This document shows positions 51,030 through 60,913 of a DNA stretch of 64,000 nt, in pieces; within the stretch, counting starts at the first letter, position 1; the number at the start of each line of letters is the position of its first letter. Below the pieces are notes generated by a model. The model did no database searches and was not told where the DNA came from. It saw nothing but the letters and a program-made list of their open reading frames with translations. A program made the position numbers and the translations under genes. The DNA is from UMGS1663 sp046964515 (GTDB lineage Bacteria; Bacillota; Clostridia; TANB77; CAG-508), in the NCBI GenBank assembly GCA_046964515.1, contig JBKUYM010000003.1, positions 99,286 to 163,285 on the forward strand, given 5' to 3'.

Positions 51030-51076
51030 TGTCCCCAAAGGACATTTTTGTCCACGAAACAACGTCCCAAAAGGAC
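51030..51076. repeat. Inverted, diverged copy of the GGGAC repeat element
   Basis: Read on the minus strand it is TGTCCTTTTGGGACGTTG at one end and TGTCCTTTGGGGACA at the other. It faces the 50963 copy across 17 bases, so the pair can form a larger inverted structure. Confidence 0.75.
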
Positions 51077-51095
51077 AAAATGAAAGGATGAGAAT

Positions 51096-53222
51096 ATGAA
51101 TAAAAAAATAAATATTTATGAGAATCGAAAGGAAAAATTGAATATTGAAAATTCTAAAAAAGTAAGTGTTATTATTCCTAATTATAATTATCAAGATTTT
51201 ATTATAGAAAGAATAGATTCTATTTTGATGCAAACTTATCCTATTTATGAATTGCTTATTTTGGATGATTGTTCTACAGATGAAAGTGTAAAGGTAATTG
51301 AAGAAAAAATAAAGACGATTACAGATATTCCGGTGCAGTTTGTTAAAAATGAAACGAATAGTGGTTGTGTTTTTAAACAGTGGAAAAAAGGATTTGATTT
51401 AGCAAAGGGAGATTATATTTGGATTGCAGAGGCGGATGATAGTGCAGAAAATAATTTTGTGGAAGAATTGATAAAGGCCTTTGAAGATGAAAAGGTAGTT
51501 CTTTCTTATTGTGAGTCTGCTAGAATAGATGAAAATAATTTGCTAATTAGGGCAAAGTCAGATGACCTTTATGATATGTGCCGAACTGGAGAATGGGATC
51601 ATAGTTATATTAAAGAGGGAAAAGAGGAAATTATAGAACATTTGAGTGTTACTAATACAATTTTAAACGTTTCTAGTGTTATATGGAAAAAAGAGGAGTA
51701 TAGTGATATTTTTGCGAAAGCAGGAGAATTTAAAGTAGCAGGAGATTGGTATATCTATTATAATATTCTAAAAAATGGGAAAATTGCATGGAATAGTAAA
51801 GCTTTAAACTATTATAGAAAACATAGTAAATCAGTGTGTACTACAGTAAAAGCGGATATTGAATTTAAAGAAATTTGTAGATTACAAGATGAGATTAGTA
51901 GTCTTTATGAAATTCCTGAAGAAATAAAAGAAAAGCAAGAGTTGAGAAGAAGTTTTATTATGCCAATGGTTTCAGAAGAAGTTTTAAATGATTATCGAAA
52001 TACACATCATGATCCGAATGCTAAAAAGAGAATTGCTTGGGTAATTCCACATCCGGGAAAAGGCTCTGGAGGACATAGAACGATTATCCAAAATGTAAAT
52101 GCTTTATTAAGAGCAGGTTATGATTGTGATATCTATGTAGAAGATGATAATGTATCAACAGCACAAATGGTAAAAGATAAAATTAATGAATATTATGAAC
52201 CTTGTGAGGCAGGTGTATATGTAGGCATACGTATGCGTAAGGATTATGATATTGTATTTGCAACTGGTTGGCAAATTGTAGAGTTTGTTAGAAATGTACC
52301 TGCCCGTCATAAAGCTTATTTTATACAAGATTTTGAGCCTTGGTTTTTTCCAATGGGAGATCAATATATTATAACAGAAAATTCTTATCGTTATGGGTTT
52401 ATGCCAGTAACGATTGGAAAATGGCTTGCTCATAAAATGCTTGCAGAATATAATAATCCTGTAGAATATTTTGATTTTGGAGCAGATTTGAAAGTTTATA
52501 AAAAACTAGAACATATAGAAAAGGAAAATGCGATTTGTTTTGTATATCAACCTGAGAAGTCTAGAAGATGTGATTATATTGGATTAAAAGCATTACGTAT
52601 TGTTAAAACATTAAGACCGGATATTCAAATTTATTTATATGGTTCTAATATGCCAGCTACTTTTGATTTTGAATGCCAAAATTTAAATATCATTCCTATT
52701 GAAAAATGTAATGAATTATATAACAGATGTAAAGTGGGCGTTTGTATGAGTGCGTCTAATCCTTCTAGGATTCCTTTTGAAATGATGGCAGCAGGTCTTC
52801 CGGTGGTAGAGATGCATAAAGAAAATAATATTTATGATATGCCAGATGGAGGGGTATTGCTTGCTAGAACAACACCAGAAGCGATTGCAAGTGCTATTAT
52901 TTATTTAGTAGATCATCCAGAAGAAAGAGAGAAAATGTCTCAATTTGGACTTGACTATATGAAAGACTATCCTTTAGAAAGAGGTTTTGAACAATTTTTG
53001 AAAGCAGTAGATGATATGTTAAATACACCTTATGATAATAGAAGACCAATTGAGCCAGTCTATAACAAACCACCATTTGAGGCAACAAAAGAAGCCATTG
53101 ATATGGCAAAACAATTACAACCAGTGATACATATAGATGATAGAGGACCGGTATATAGGTTCTTGCGTAGAACGAAAAGAAAAGTAAGAGATGTTTTGGT
53201 AAAAATGGGTATTAAGAAATAG
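51096..53222 (+). CDS. Two-domain glycosyltransferase (GT2 + WsaF-like GT4)
   Basis: A 708-residue enzyme. Residues about 20-260 are GT2: KVSVIIPNYNYQDFIIERID, LILDDCSTDES, YIWIAEADDSAENNF. Residues about 320-660 are a second, GT-B type domain like the rhamnosyltransferase WsaF: RIAWVIPHPGKGSGGHRTII, FIQDFEPWFFPMG, and SASNPSRIPFEMMAAGLPVVE with the nucleotide-binding Glu. Two fused activities suggest it adds a two-sugar unit. AAAGGATG precedes the ATG. Preceded by two repeat elements that might split the operon. Confidence 0.85.
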   Translation: MNKKINIYENRKEKLNIENSKKVSVIIPNYNYQDFIIERIDSILMQTYPIYELLILDDCSTDESVKVIEEKIKTITDIPVQFVKNETNSGCVFKQWKKGFDLAKGDYIWIAEADDSAENNFVEELIKAFEDEKVVLSYCESARIDENNLLIRAKSDDLYDMCRTGEWDHSYIKEGKEEIIEHLSVTNTILNVSSVIWKKEEYSDIFAKAGEFKVAGDWYIYYNILKNGKIAWNSKALNYYRKHSKSVCTTVKADIEFKEICRLQDEISSLYEIPEEIKEKQELRRSFIMPMVSEEVLNDYRNTHHDPNAKKRIAWVIPHPGKGSGGHRTIIQNVNALLRAGYDCDIYVEDDNVSTAQMVKDKINEYYEPCEAGVYVGIRMRKDYDIVFATGWQIVEFVRNVPARHKAYFIQDFEPWFFPMGDQYIITENSYRYGFMPVTIGKWLAHKMLAEYNNPVEYFDFGADLKVYKKLEHIEKENAICFVYQPEKSRRCDYIGLKALRIVKTLRPDIQIYLYGSNMPATFDFECQNLNIIPIEKCNELYNRCKVGVCMSASNPSRIPFEMMAAGLPVVEMHKENNIYDMPDGGVLLARTTPEAIASAIIYLVDHPEEREKMSQFGLDYMKDYPLERGFEQFLKAVDDMLNTPYDNRRPIEPVYNKPPFEATKEAIDMAKQLQPVIHIDDRGPVYRFLRRTKRKVRDVLVKMGIKK

Positions 53223-53245
53223 AGAAGTGAGGGAATTTCCAAAAT

Positions 53246-53572
53246 ATGAGTGAGTTAAAAGCAAAAGCGAAAAATTTTAAACAAAGTATTATGCAAAATG
53301 GAATTGGTACAGAAATTAGAAGAATTAAAAATTATATGAAACATAAGAAGACTGTATTAGATTCTTATGCAGAGTGGATATTGTTAAATGAGCCAGATGA
53401 AAAAGCTTTAGAAAAGCAAAGAGAATATGCTTCTTGCCTAAATACAAAATTTGCGATGATTGTACCAAGTAAGCAAGCAGGAGAACATATTGGCAGTCAA
53501 ACTTATGGAAATTATACCATAAATAGCCTAAAGCCAGAAGATTATTCTTCTTTTGTGAAACGGTACAGATAG
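53246..53572 (+). pseudogene. N-terminal fragment of a frameshifted two-domain GT2 gene
   Basis: This 108-codon frame starts MSELKAKAKNFKQSIMQNGI, the usual lead segment of wall-rhamnan GT2 proteins, and enters the first GT2 domain at KFAMIVPSKQ. It ends prematurely at TAG 53570. In the +1-shifted frame the text continues without interruption as GTDSDYCIFMDEDVRL, leading into the 53589 frame. One extra base near 53561 (or two lost) explains the break. The first domain is also short: VPSK runs almost at once into QTYGNYTINSLKPEDYS. Confidence 0.7.
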
Positions 53573-53588
53573 TGACTATTGTATTTTT

Positions 53589-54896
53589 ATGGATGAAGAT
53601 GTTCGCCTGTTACCATTTGCGTTGTATGAAATAGAAAGATTTTTGGAATATAATGAATGTCATTTGATTTATGCAGATAATGATTTTTTAGAAGAATCCA
53701 AAAGAATAAATCCAGAGTTAAAGCCACATTTTGCCTATGATACACTTCTTTCCAAAAATTATTTTGGTAATTTTATTGTGGTTAAAACAAAATTTTTACA
53801 GGTACATGAAGAGATACTAAAAGGACTTAGTCAAACAGAAACGATTTATCACTTGATTTTAAGAATATTAAGTAAAACGGAGAGAATTATGCATATTGAC
53901 ACCGTTTTATATCATAAAGTACATGAAAATATAAATGAAACAGAACAAATGCATATCATAGAAGAATATTTAAATAGAGAAAAAATTGCTTATCAAAGTG
54001 TGGAAAAAGGAAAATTTGAAGGACAATATAAAATTAATTATACCATTACCCAAAATCCTAAAATTTCAATTGTGATTCCCAATATGGACCATATAGAAGA
54101 TTTAGATAAAGCCATACAATCGATTCTGACTTCTACTTATACCAATTATGAGGTTGTGATTGTAGAAAATAATAGCAAACAACCAGAAACGTTTGCTTAT
54201 TATGAGCGTATCCAAAAACAAGATAGTCGAATTAGAGTGGTTACGCTAAAGATTGAACAGTTCAATTATTCAAAAATTATGAATTTTGGTGTTAGCCAAG
54301 CTACCGGAGAATACATGGTATTACTAAATAATGACATTGAAGTTTTAACAAAAGATTGGCTTGAACAAATGTTAATGTATGTACAAAGAGAAAATGTAGG
54401 AATTTGTGGTGTTAAATTATATTTTCCGGATAGAAGTATCCAACATGCAGGGGTTACCATTGGTGTTAGAGGATTAGCAGGTCATAAGTATAGAGAAGTA
54501 AAAGAAGAAGATTTTTCAAAAACAGATGGCATTAATTATGTGCAAGATTTAAGTGCTGTTACTGCTGCTTGCTTAATGGTGAAGAAACAAACCTATGAGA
54601 CTTTACTAGGTTTTGATGAAAAATTAGCGGTTGCTTTTAACGATGTGGATTTTTGCTTAAAAGTAAGAAAGGCAAAATTATATATTGTGTACAATCCCTT
54701 TGTAGAATTGTATCATTATGAATCGAAGTCTAGAGGAGGAGAGGACACAAAAGAAAAGCAAAGAAGATTTGCTAAAGAGTATGAATTATTTGTAAAAAGG
54801 TGGAGAAGAACGATTCAAAAGGGAGATCCTTACTTTAATATTAATTATCGTTTGGATACCGATATACCAACTATTAACTATAATAAAATAAGATAG
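53589..54896 (+). CDS. Family 2 glycosyltransferase, C-terminal part of a frameshifted gene
   Basis: A 435-codon frame without a good ribosome binding site. The first 115 residues finish an incomplete first GT2 domain (MDEDVRLLPFALYEIERFLE, LIYADNDFLEESKRINPELK). Residues about 155-400 are a complete second GT2 domain: ISIVIPNMDHIEDLDKAIQS, VVIVENNSKQPET, YMVLLNNDIEVL, and DVDFCLKVRKA. The gene was clearly one with the 53246 frame; the shift lies about 53556-53570. The second domain could still be made only if reinitiation or frameshifting occurs. Could also be an assembly error. Confidence 0.75.
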   Translation: MDEDVRLLPFALYEIERFLEYNECHLIYADNDFLEESKRINPELKPHFAYDTLLSKNYFGNFIVVKTKFLQVHEEILKGLSQTETIYHLILRILSKTERIMHIDTVLYHKVHENINETEQMHIIEEYLNREKIAYQSVEKGKFEGQYKINYTITQNPKISIVIPNMDHIEDLDKAIQSILTSTYTNYEVVIVENNSKQPETFAYYERIQKQDSRIRVVTLKIEQFNYSKIMNFGVSQATGEYMVLLNNDIEVLTKDWLEQMLMYVQRENVGICGVKLYFPDRSIQHAGVTIGVRGLAGHKYREVKEEDFSKTDGINYVQDLSAVTAACLMVKKQTYETLLGFDEKLAVAFNDVDFCLKVRKAKLYIVYNPFVELYHYESKSRGGEDTKEKQRRFAKEYELFVKRWRRTIQKGDPYFNINYRLDTDIPTINYNKIR

Positions 54897-54905
54897 GGGA
54901 TTTTC

Positions 54906-57038
54906 ATGAAAGTGAATTTACAAGTATGGGTAAGTAAGTATAAAAAAATTATTAAAATAGTATTATTTTTACTATTACCATTAGTCATAGAATTATTTTT
55001 TTCAAGGAAAGTGTTGTTCGAAAAAGCAACGATGATTAGATTAGCAGCTCTTTATGGTATAGGAGGTCTATTTTTACTTTACAAAATAGCAAATCACTAT
55101 AAAGATAAACTTAAAAAACTGTTAGATTTCATTATTCGTAAAAGATATATTTTTGTGCTTGTCATTTTTGTAATAGCAGTAGCGTGTAAGATTAATTTCT
55201 CTTCTATGCATATTTGGGGGAATTTTTTACACGAAGATGCTGGAAGTAGACCTCTTTTTGGTACGGCTAGAGAAATTAGAGCAGATGAATGGTTGGTGCA
55301 AACGCCTGCTTTATTAGCACAAACTAAAAATCCAGAGGGGTATAGCCTAAAAAATGAACATGTTATGCAAGGAAATGGCAGTATGTTACTAACAAATGCT
55401 GCAGTATGGGATATAACAACTATATCTAAACCATTAATATGGGGATTTTTATTATTTGGTGCAGAGTATGGTGTGTCTTGGTGGTGGATGGTAAGGGTCT
55501 TATTATTACTAATGGGTTCTTTTGAAATAGCGAGAATTATTAGTAAAAAAGATAATTTATTATCCCTAACTGGCATGTTTTTATTAGGATTGGCACCTGC
55601 TATGTTATGGTGGCTTAGTACTTCTATTGTAGATACCTATATATTTGGAATGGCGATTGTTGTATTATTTTACTATTATATGGAACATTTGCAATGGAAA
55701 TTATGGAAAAAGTTATGTATTGCTTTAGGAATGCTAATAACGATACCTGCCTTTGTTTTTGCCATTTATCCGGCCTATCAGGTACCACTTGCTTTCGTTA
55801 TGGCAGTTTTTATACTATATGCATGGATAAAATATGGAAAAGAATTAAAGAAGCAAGATTATATAATTATGGGAATGACAATAGTTGGTGTTGTAGTTAT
55901 TTTAGGTTATTTTCTAATAGTTGCTTGGCCAGATATACAAACCATGATGAGTACCGTTTATCCGGGTAGCCGATTTGAAACAGGTGGTAATTACACATTA
56001 AGACAATTTGTGGCAGGTTTTACCAATGTATTTTTACCGTATACAAAAGACATTGCTAATCCTTGTGAAATTAGTACTTATCTATATCCTGTTTGCGGTT
56101 TAGTTGTATTACTTATCTACTATTTTAAGAATAAGAAAGAAAGTGTTTCTAGGAAATTATCAAGAGAAGAAATAGCTGATAAATTTTTAGAAATAGCACT
56201 TATGTTACTATTTACCTTTTTCTTAGTATGGTTATATGTTGGTTTTCATCGACTATTAGCTAAGTTTAGCTTTTTATCTATGTCTCCAACAGAGAGAACA
56301 GCTATTGTTTGTAATTTTATTGGTGTTTTATTGCTATTAGGTTTGTTAAAGAAATTTGAAGGAAAAACGATTTTTAATAAAGTACAAGCAGTTATTTTTT
56401 CTGTCTGTGTTACTTTTATAGCGTATGTTTTAATTAAGAATTCTACGTATGCTTCTTTCTTTACAACCGTAAAATTAGAAATTTTTAGTGTGATGTTATG
56501 GGTTATGACCTATACGGTCGTTACGGTAAATAAAAAGGCCTTTTGTTATACAATGTGTATTGTTTCAGTAATAGCTGGCATAGCCATAAATCCTGTTTGT
56601 ACAGGCTTAGATATTTTTTATGAAACACAAGTAGCTAAACAAATACAGCAAATCGTAGAAGAAGATCCAGAAGCACTTTGGATAGGCAGGTATAATTGGA
56701 GTGGTCAATATGCTTTAGCCAATGGGGCAAATGTATTAAATGGTGTGAATTTATATCCGAATTTTACTTGGCTTAAAATAGTAGATCCTACTGGAAAAGA
56801 TGAGCAAGTATATAACCGTTATGCCCATATAGGAATTCTATTAAGTGATCATACAGAGTTTCGATTATTAACTCAAGACAGTTATGAAGTAGAATTAACC
56901 TATCAGAACTTAAAAGATATTGGTGCTCGTTATTATTTCACAGATACGAAATGCAGTAATCAAATAGAAGAACAATTTCACTTAAAGATACAATATGAAG
57001 ATGATGAAAAATTACAATATATTTATCAAATTGAGTAA
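54906..57038 (+). CDS. Large polytopic membrane protein, GT-C/YfhO-like
   Basis: A 710-residue protein with about 12-13 hydrophobic helices and a C-terminal outside domain (EDPEALWIGRYNWSGQYALANG). The first large loop carries acidic and aromatic residues (FLHEDAGSRPLFGTAREIRADEW), as in GT-C transferases that take sugars from polyprenyl-phosphate outside the membrane. It may belong to DUF7657-type membrane proteins. Role likely glycan decoration together with the DPM-like GT2 genes downstream. Starts 9 bases after the upstream stop. Confidence 0.65.
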   Translation: MKVNLQVWVSKYKKIIKIVLFLLLPLVIELFFSRKVLFEKATMIRLAALYGIGGLFLLYKIANHYKDKLKKLLDFIIRKRYIFVLVIFVIAVACKINFSSMHIWGNFLHEDAGSRPLFGTAREIRADEWLVQTPALLAQTKNPEGYSLKNEHVMQGNGSMLLTNAAVWDITTISKPLIWGFLLFGAEYGVSWWWMVRVLLLLMGSFEIARIISKKDNLLSLTGMFLLGLAPAMLWWLSTSIVDTYIFGMAIVVLFYYYMEHLQWKLWKKLCIALGMLITIPAFVFAIYPAYQVPLAFVMAVFILYAWIKYGKELKKQDYIIMGMTIVGVVVILGYFLIVAWPDIQTMMSTVYPGSRFETGGNYTLRQFVAGFTNVFLPYTKDIANPCEISTYLYPVCGLVVLLIYYFKNKKESVSRKLSREEIADKFLEIALMLLFTFFLVWLYVGFHRLLAKFSFLSMSPTERTAIVCNFIGVLLLLGLLKKFEGKTIFNKVQAVIFSVCVTFIAYVLIKNSTYASFFTTVKLEIFSVMLWVMTYTVVTVNKKAFCYTMCIVSVIAGIAINPVCTGLDIFYETQVAKQIQQIVEEDPEALWIGRYNWSGQYALANGANVLNGVNLYPNFTWLKIVDPTGKDEQVYNRYAHIGILLSDHTEFRLLTQDSYEVELTYQNLKDIGARYYFTDTKCSNQIEEQFHLKIQYEDDEKLQYIYQIE

Positions 57039-57050
57039 AAGGAGATAAAA

Positions 57051-57776
57051 ATGAAGATATTACTAATTATCCCAGCTTATAATGAAGAAGAAAATATACT
57101 AAAAGTTTGTAAAACCATACAAGATTATAACCAAATAGTAGAAGATAAAGTGGATTATATCGTTATTGATGATGGTTCTAAAGATCATACTTTAGAAATA
57201 TTAGAAGAACATAAAATACCGCATATTCATCTAATTACTAATTTGGGAATTGGTGGTGCTGTGCAAACAGGTTATCAATATGCTTATCAAAATCATTATG
57301 ATATAGCGATTCAATTTGATGGAGATGGTCAACATGATATTTCTTATGTACCAGTGATTTGTAAACCTCTAATAGAAGGAAATGCCAATATGTGTATTGG
57401 TACAAGGTATTTAGATAAATCGGTTAGTCATTTTCAATCTACTTTTATGAGACGATTTGGTTCTAATATTATTTCTTTTATGATGAAATGCTTGTGTCAC
57501 CAAAAGATTACAGATCCTACTTCTGGATTTCGTGCAGTGGACAAGTCCATTATTAAAGAGTTTGCTTCTGAATATCCTACAGAATATCCAGAACCAGAGT
57601 CAACCGTTACCATTCTATGTAAAGGCTATCAAGTGATAGAAAGACCAGTTAGTATGAATGAAAGACAGGGCGGAAAATCTTCCATTAGTATATGGAAAAG
57701 TGCTGATTATATGATAAAAGTCTGCTTAGCGATTTTAATTGATAGTAGTAATTTAAAAAAGAAGAGGAGGAAATAA
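57051..57776 (+). CDS. DPM1-like family 2 glycosyltransferase
   Basis: A 241-residue GT2 enzyme of the dolichol-phosphate-mannose-synthase type: LIIPAYNEEENILKVCKTIQ, IVIDDGSKDHT, AIQFDGDGQHD (metal site), TDPTSGFRAVDKSI. It has no C-terminal membrane helices; the DUF2304 gene right after commonly accompanies such enzymes and may supply them. It should attach a sugar to undecaprenyl phosphate. AAAGGAG precedes the ATG. Confidence 0.88.
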   Translation: MKILLIIPAYNEEENILKVCKTIQDYNQIVEDKVDYIVIDDGSKDHTLEILEEHKIPHIHLITNLGIGGAVQTGYQYAYQNHYDIAIQFDGDGQHDISYVPVICKPLIEGNANMCIGTRYLDKSVSHFQSTFMRRFGSNIISFMMKCLCHQKITDPTSGFRAVDKSIIKEFASEYPTEYPEPESTVTILCKGYQVIERPVSMNERQGGKSSISIWKSADYMIKVCLAILIDSSNLKKKRRK

Positions 57777-57778
57777 AT

Positions 57779-58174
57779 ATGCAGTTATCTTTAAGGATTG
57801 CTTTACTAATGATTACAGCCATTTACCTATTTGTGGTATTAAAATCTATTAAGCATAAAAAAATGCAAATATCTTTCTCTATCTTTTGGCTATTAACAGG
57901 TGTCTTATTATTAATTGCTTTATTAATACCCAATTCTATAGAAACGATTTCTGGACTATTAGGGTTTGAGTTAACGGTTAATATGATTTTTTGTGTAACC
58001 ATTTTTATTGCTTTTTATTTAATTTTTAATTTAACAACGATTATTTCTAAGCAAAGTCAAAAAAATGTTACTTTAGTACAAGAAATATCGATTTTAAAAA
58101 AAAGAATAGAGGTTCTTGAGAACCTAAGCGTGAAAAAAACAGAATCAATAGATAAAGAAGAAAAAGAAGGATAG
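57779..58174 (+). CDS. DUF2304 membrane protein
   Basis: A 131-residue protein with three membrane helices (residues about 4-21, 32-50, 66-88) and a C-terminal coiled coil (QEISILKKRIEVLENL). The pattern and the position after a DPM1-like GT2 are typical of DUF2304, thought to be a membrane partner of that enzyme. AGAGGAGG overlaps the stop region of the upstream gene, so translation is coupled. Confidence 0.82.
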   Translation: MQLSLRIALLMITAIYLFVVLKSIKHKKMQISFSIFWLLTGVLLLIALLIPNSIETISGLLGFELTVNMIFCVTIFIAFYLIFNLTTIISKQSQKNVTLVQEISILKKRIEVLENLSVKKTESIDKEEKEG

Positions 58175-58222
58175 TAAATAAAAAAGCCAAAGAAAGTAAA
58201 AGAGGTTAGGGGAGAAAAATAT

Positions 58223-58984
58223 ATGAAAATATCCATTATAACAGCGACTTATCAATCAGAAAAAACGGTAAAAGAAACCTTAGAGTCTGTTTTATCACAG
58301 ACATATACAGATTATGAACATATTATTGTAGATGGGTTATCCAAAGACCATACTATGGAAATCGTAAAATCCTATGAATCACAATATCAAGGAAGGTTAC
58401 GCTATATTAGTGAAAAGGATAGTGGCTTATATGAGGCTATGAATAAAGGAATTCAAATGGCAACAGGAGATGTTATTGGCATTTTAAATTCAGATGATAT
58501 TTATGCCTCAAAAGATGTCTTACAAACCATTGCAGAAACTTTTGAAAGAACAAATTGTGATGGAACCTATGCAGATTTAATATTTATGGATGAGCAGACC
58601 ATGCGTATACCCCAAAGAATTTGGAAATCAGAAAAGGGAGATGTTAATAAAGGTTGGCATCCAGCACATCCTACCTTATATTTAAAAAGGGAGGTTTATG
58701 GTAAAGTTGGTTTATTCCATTTAAACTATCGTATTGCTGCTGATTATGATTTTATGATTCGTATGTTAAAAGATAAAACCATATCTTTAGTCTATATTCC
58801 TAAAACCATCGTTTACATGAGGGCGGGAGGCGCTAGTACAAATGGATTAAAAGGGTATAGCAAAAATCTAAAAGAAGCACATCAGGTATTAAAACAAAAT
58901 GAAATACAACATCCTTACTTAGTAGATGCTAGAAGAATTTTAAAAACAGTTGGTCAAATGCTACATTCTAAGTTTGAAAAATAA
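58223..58984 (+). CDS. Family 2 glycosyltransferase (WcaA/PGL-like)
   Basis: A 253-residue GT-A enzyme: KISIITATYQSEKTVKETLE, IIVDGLSKDHTMEIV, DSGLYEAMNKGIQMATGDVI and GILNSDDIYAS as metal site, then HPTLYLKREVYGKVGLF and ADYDFMIRML. This group transfers hexoses or galactose to short lipid-linked acceptors. AGGGGAG precedes the ATG. Confidence 0.88.
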   Translation: MKISIITATYQSEKTVKETLESVLSQTYTDYEHIIVDGLSKDHTMEIVKSYESQYQGRLRYISEKDSGLYEAMNKGIQMATGDVIGILNSDDIYASKDVLQTIAETFERTNCDGTYADLIFMDEQTMRIPQRIWKSEKGDVNKGWHPAHPTLYLKREVYGKVGLFHLNYRIAADYDFMIRMLKDKTISLVYIPKTIVYMRAGGASTNGLKGYSKNLKEAHQVLKQNEIQHPYLVDARRILKTVGQMLHSKFEK

Positions 58985-59005
58985 ATAAAAAAGGAGCGTT
59001 TTTTT

Positions 59006-60895
59006 ATGTTTGTTATGTTAGCCATACTAGGTATGACCTTTTTAATGGCCTCTTGTTTAACCATAAAATGGAATTGGAAACAAGAAAACTCCATAGTCAT
59101 TACCTTTTTATCTATAGGATTTATCTTATATCTATTTGGATTGCTAGATCATTTGTTATGGGGAACCTATGTTATATATGCGATGACGTTTATAGCAGGT
59201 ATTTATTTTATATATAGCCTCCTAAAAAAGAAAGTAGAATGGAAAAGATTATTTACATTAGGGACTTTATTATATGTACTACTATTAGTCATTGTTTCAC
59301 TATTATTAAAAAATACATTTTATGTAGAATGGGATGAATTTTCTCATTGGGGTCCGAATTTAAAAGCAATGGTAACAAGAGATGTTTTATGGGCTAACCA
59401 AATTTATGATGGTGTTCATGTAGTATATCCACCATTAGCAGGAATTATAGAATATTTCTTTTGTAAGGTAAATGGCGGATTTTCAGAAGAGATTTCGTAT
59501 ATAGCGATGGCTACTTTTGTCATTACATTATTATTGCCTTTACTTAGAAATTTGAAATATACTTTAAAAGATATTGGAAAAGGATTGTTGATTTGCTTTA
59601 GTGTTTTTTGCTTAATTTGTGTTTTTGGATTTAAGTTAAATAGTATTTATATCGACTTATTGTTAGGGGTTTTATTTGCCATGGCAATGCTGATTGCTTA
59701 TCAAGCAGATACAAAAGCCGATAAAATTTTAATGGTATTTCTATTGACTGCTATGGCAATTTTAAAAGAAACTGGATTGGTGTTAGCGGGTATTGTTTTA
59801 ATGCAATTGTTTTTTGTGCAAGTATGTGTACCAACTTTTCAAGAAAAGAAGCTAAAAAAAGAGAATATAAAGAGATGTATGGCTATTATTTGTATCTTAG
59901 TGGTTATGCTAGCAGGTTATGGAAGTTGGAAATTGTATTGTAGTGCTAATGGAAAAGTATTAGATGATAGGCATGATAAAAACAATATCAGTGAAATAAA
60001 TATCCAGGGTTTTATCCAAGCTGTTACCCAAATTCATGCACCGGAAGGAAAATTAAAAGATATTGCTCTAACTTTTTATGATTTTTTAAACACAGGTAGT
60101 ATCATACAACGTTTTCCACTCACAACCGTTATACAACTATTAGTGTTCTTTGATATCATTGGCATAGGCTTATATAGTCTTACAAAAGATAAAGAAAAAA
60201 GAAGAAAAATTGCCTGTGTATTTGTTTCTATGACTATAGGATTTATATTATATGCACTCGTACTCATGGCAACTTATATGTTTGCTTTTACAGAAAAAGA
60301 AGGAAGAGCTTTAGCCAGTTATGCTAGGTATATGGAAACCTATTTTATTGCTTGGGCAATTATCATCATCGGTATGGTTTTAGATTTACCAAAAGGGAAT
60401 CGATTAAAAACTTTAACCATAATCGCACTGGTTTGTTTGTCAGCTACCAATATCACATCACTGCTAAGACCAGTTGTTAGGAATGTAAGTGGCGTATCAG
60501 AAGAAATTCAAAACCAGGCACAAAGGATTCAAGAAAAAGTTTCTATAGATGATAAAGTATATTTAATCTTCCAAAATATTGGTGCTAAAGTGGATTATCA
60601 TGTTTTACGTTATTGTATTTCTCCTACTGTTACAAATTTAATGTATGAATGGAATCTAGGTGCACCTTATTTTGAAGGAGACATTTGGACCTATGATATT
60701 ACCGTACAAGAATGGGAGAAAAAACTAATAGAAGAATCGTTTGATTATGTATTTATTGCCAAAAGTGATGAACGTTTTGTACAAGATTATGGAAGTCTAT
60801 TTGCACCAGATGTCGATTTAACACAAATAGAAAACAAAGTATTTCAAGTAGTTAAAACAAGTCAAACCACGGTTTCTTTGCAGGAATGTAAGTAA
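59006..60895 (+). CDS. Polytopic membrane glycosyltransferase-like protein (GT-C type)
   Basis: A 629-residue protein with about 11 membrane helices and a C-terminal outside domain (VDYHVLRYCISPTVTNLMYE). The first outside loop has FYVEWDEFSHWGPNLKAMV, with the acid residues expected for GT-C active sites. Unassigned family. Between GT2 genes, it probably uses a lipid-linked sugar donor. AAAAAGGAGC precedes the ATG. Confidence 0.65.
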   Translation: MFVMLAILGMTFLMASCLTIKWNWKQENSIVITFLSIGFILYLFGLLDHLLWGTYVIYAMTFIAGIYFIYSLLKKKVEWKRLFTLGTLLYVLLLVIVSLLLKNTFYVEWDEFSHWGPNLKAMVTRDVLWANQIYDGVHVVYPPLAGIIEYFFCKVNGGFSEEISYIAMATFVITLLLPLLRNLKYTLKDIGKGLLICFSVFCLICVFGFKLNSIYIDLLLGVLFAMAMLIAYQADTKADKILMVFLLTAMAILKETGLVLAGIVLMQLFFVQVCVPTFQEKKLKKENIKRCMAIICILVVMLAGYGSWKLYCSANGKVLDDRHDKNNISEINIQGFIQAVTQIHAPEGKLKDIALTFYDFLNTGSIIQRFPLTTVIQLLVFFDIIGIGLYSLTKDKEKRRKIACVFVSMTIGFILYALVLMATYMFAFTEKEGRALASYARYMETYFIAWAIIIIGMVLDLPKGNRLKTLTIIALVCLSATNITSLLRPVVRNVSGVSEEIQNQAQRIQEKVSIDDKVYLIFQNIGAKVDYHVLRYCISPTVTNLMYEWNLGAPYFEGDIWTYDITVQEWEKKLIEESFDYVFIAKSDERFVQDYGSLFAPDVDLTQIENKVFQVVKTSQTTVSLQECK

Positions 60896-60913
60896 AAGAA
60901 AAGGAGAAAAATT

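Noticed and set aside
51012..51096. Possible leader gene between the two GGGAC repeats
   Set aside because: No frame of useful length; the interval is explained by two inverted repeat copies.
55097..55576. 159-codon minus-strand frame inside the 54906 membrane protein
   Set aside because: Antisense shadow without ribosome binding site or recognisable domain.
55694..55969. 91-codon plus-strand frame inside the 54906 gene
   Set aside because: Overlaps a membrane-protein gene in another frame; composition is that of a frame shadow.
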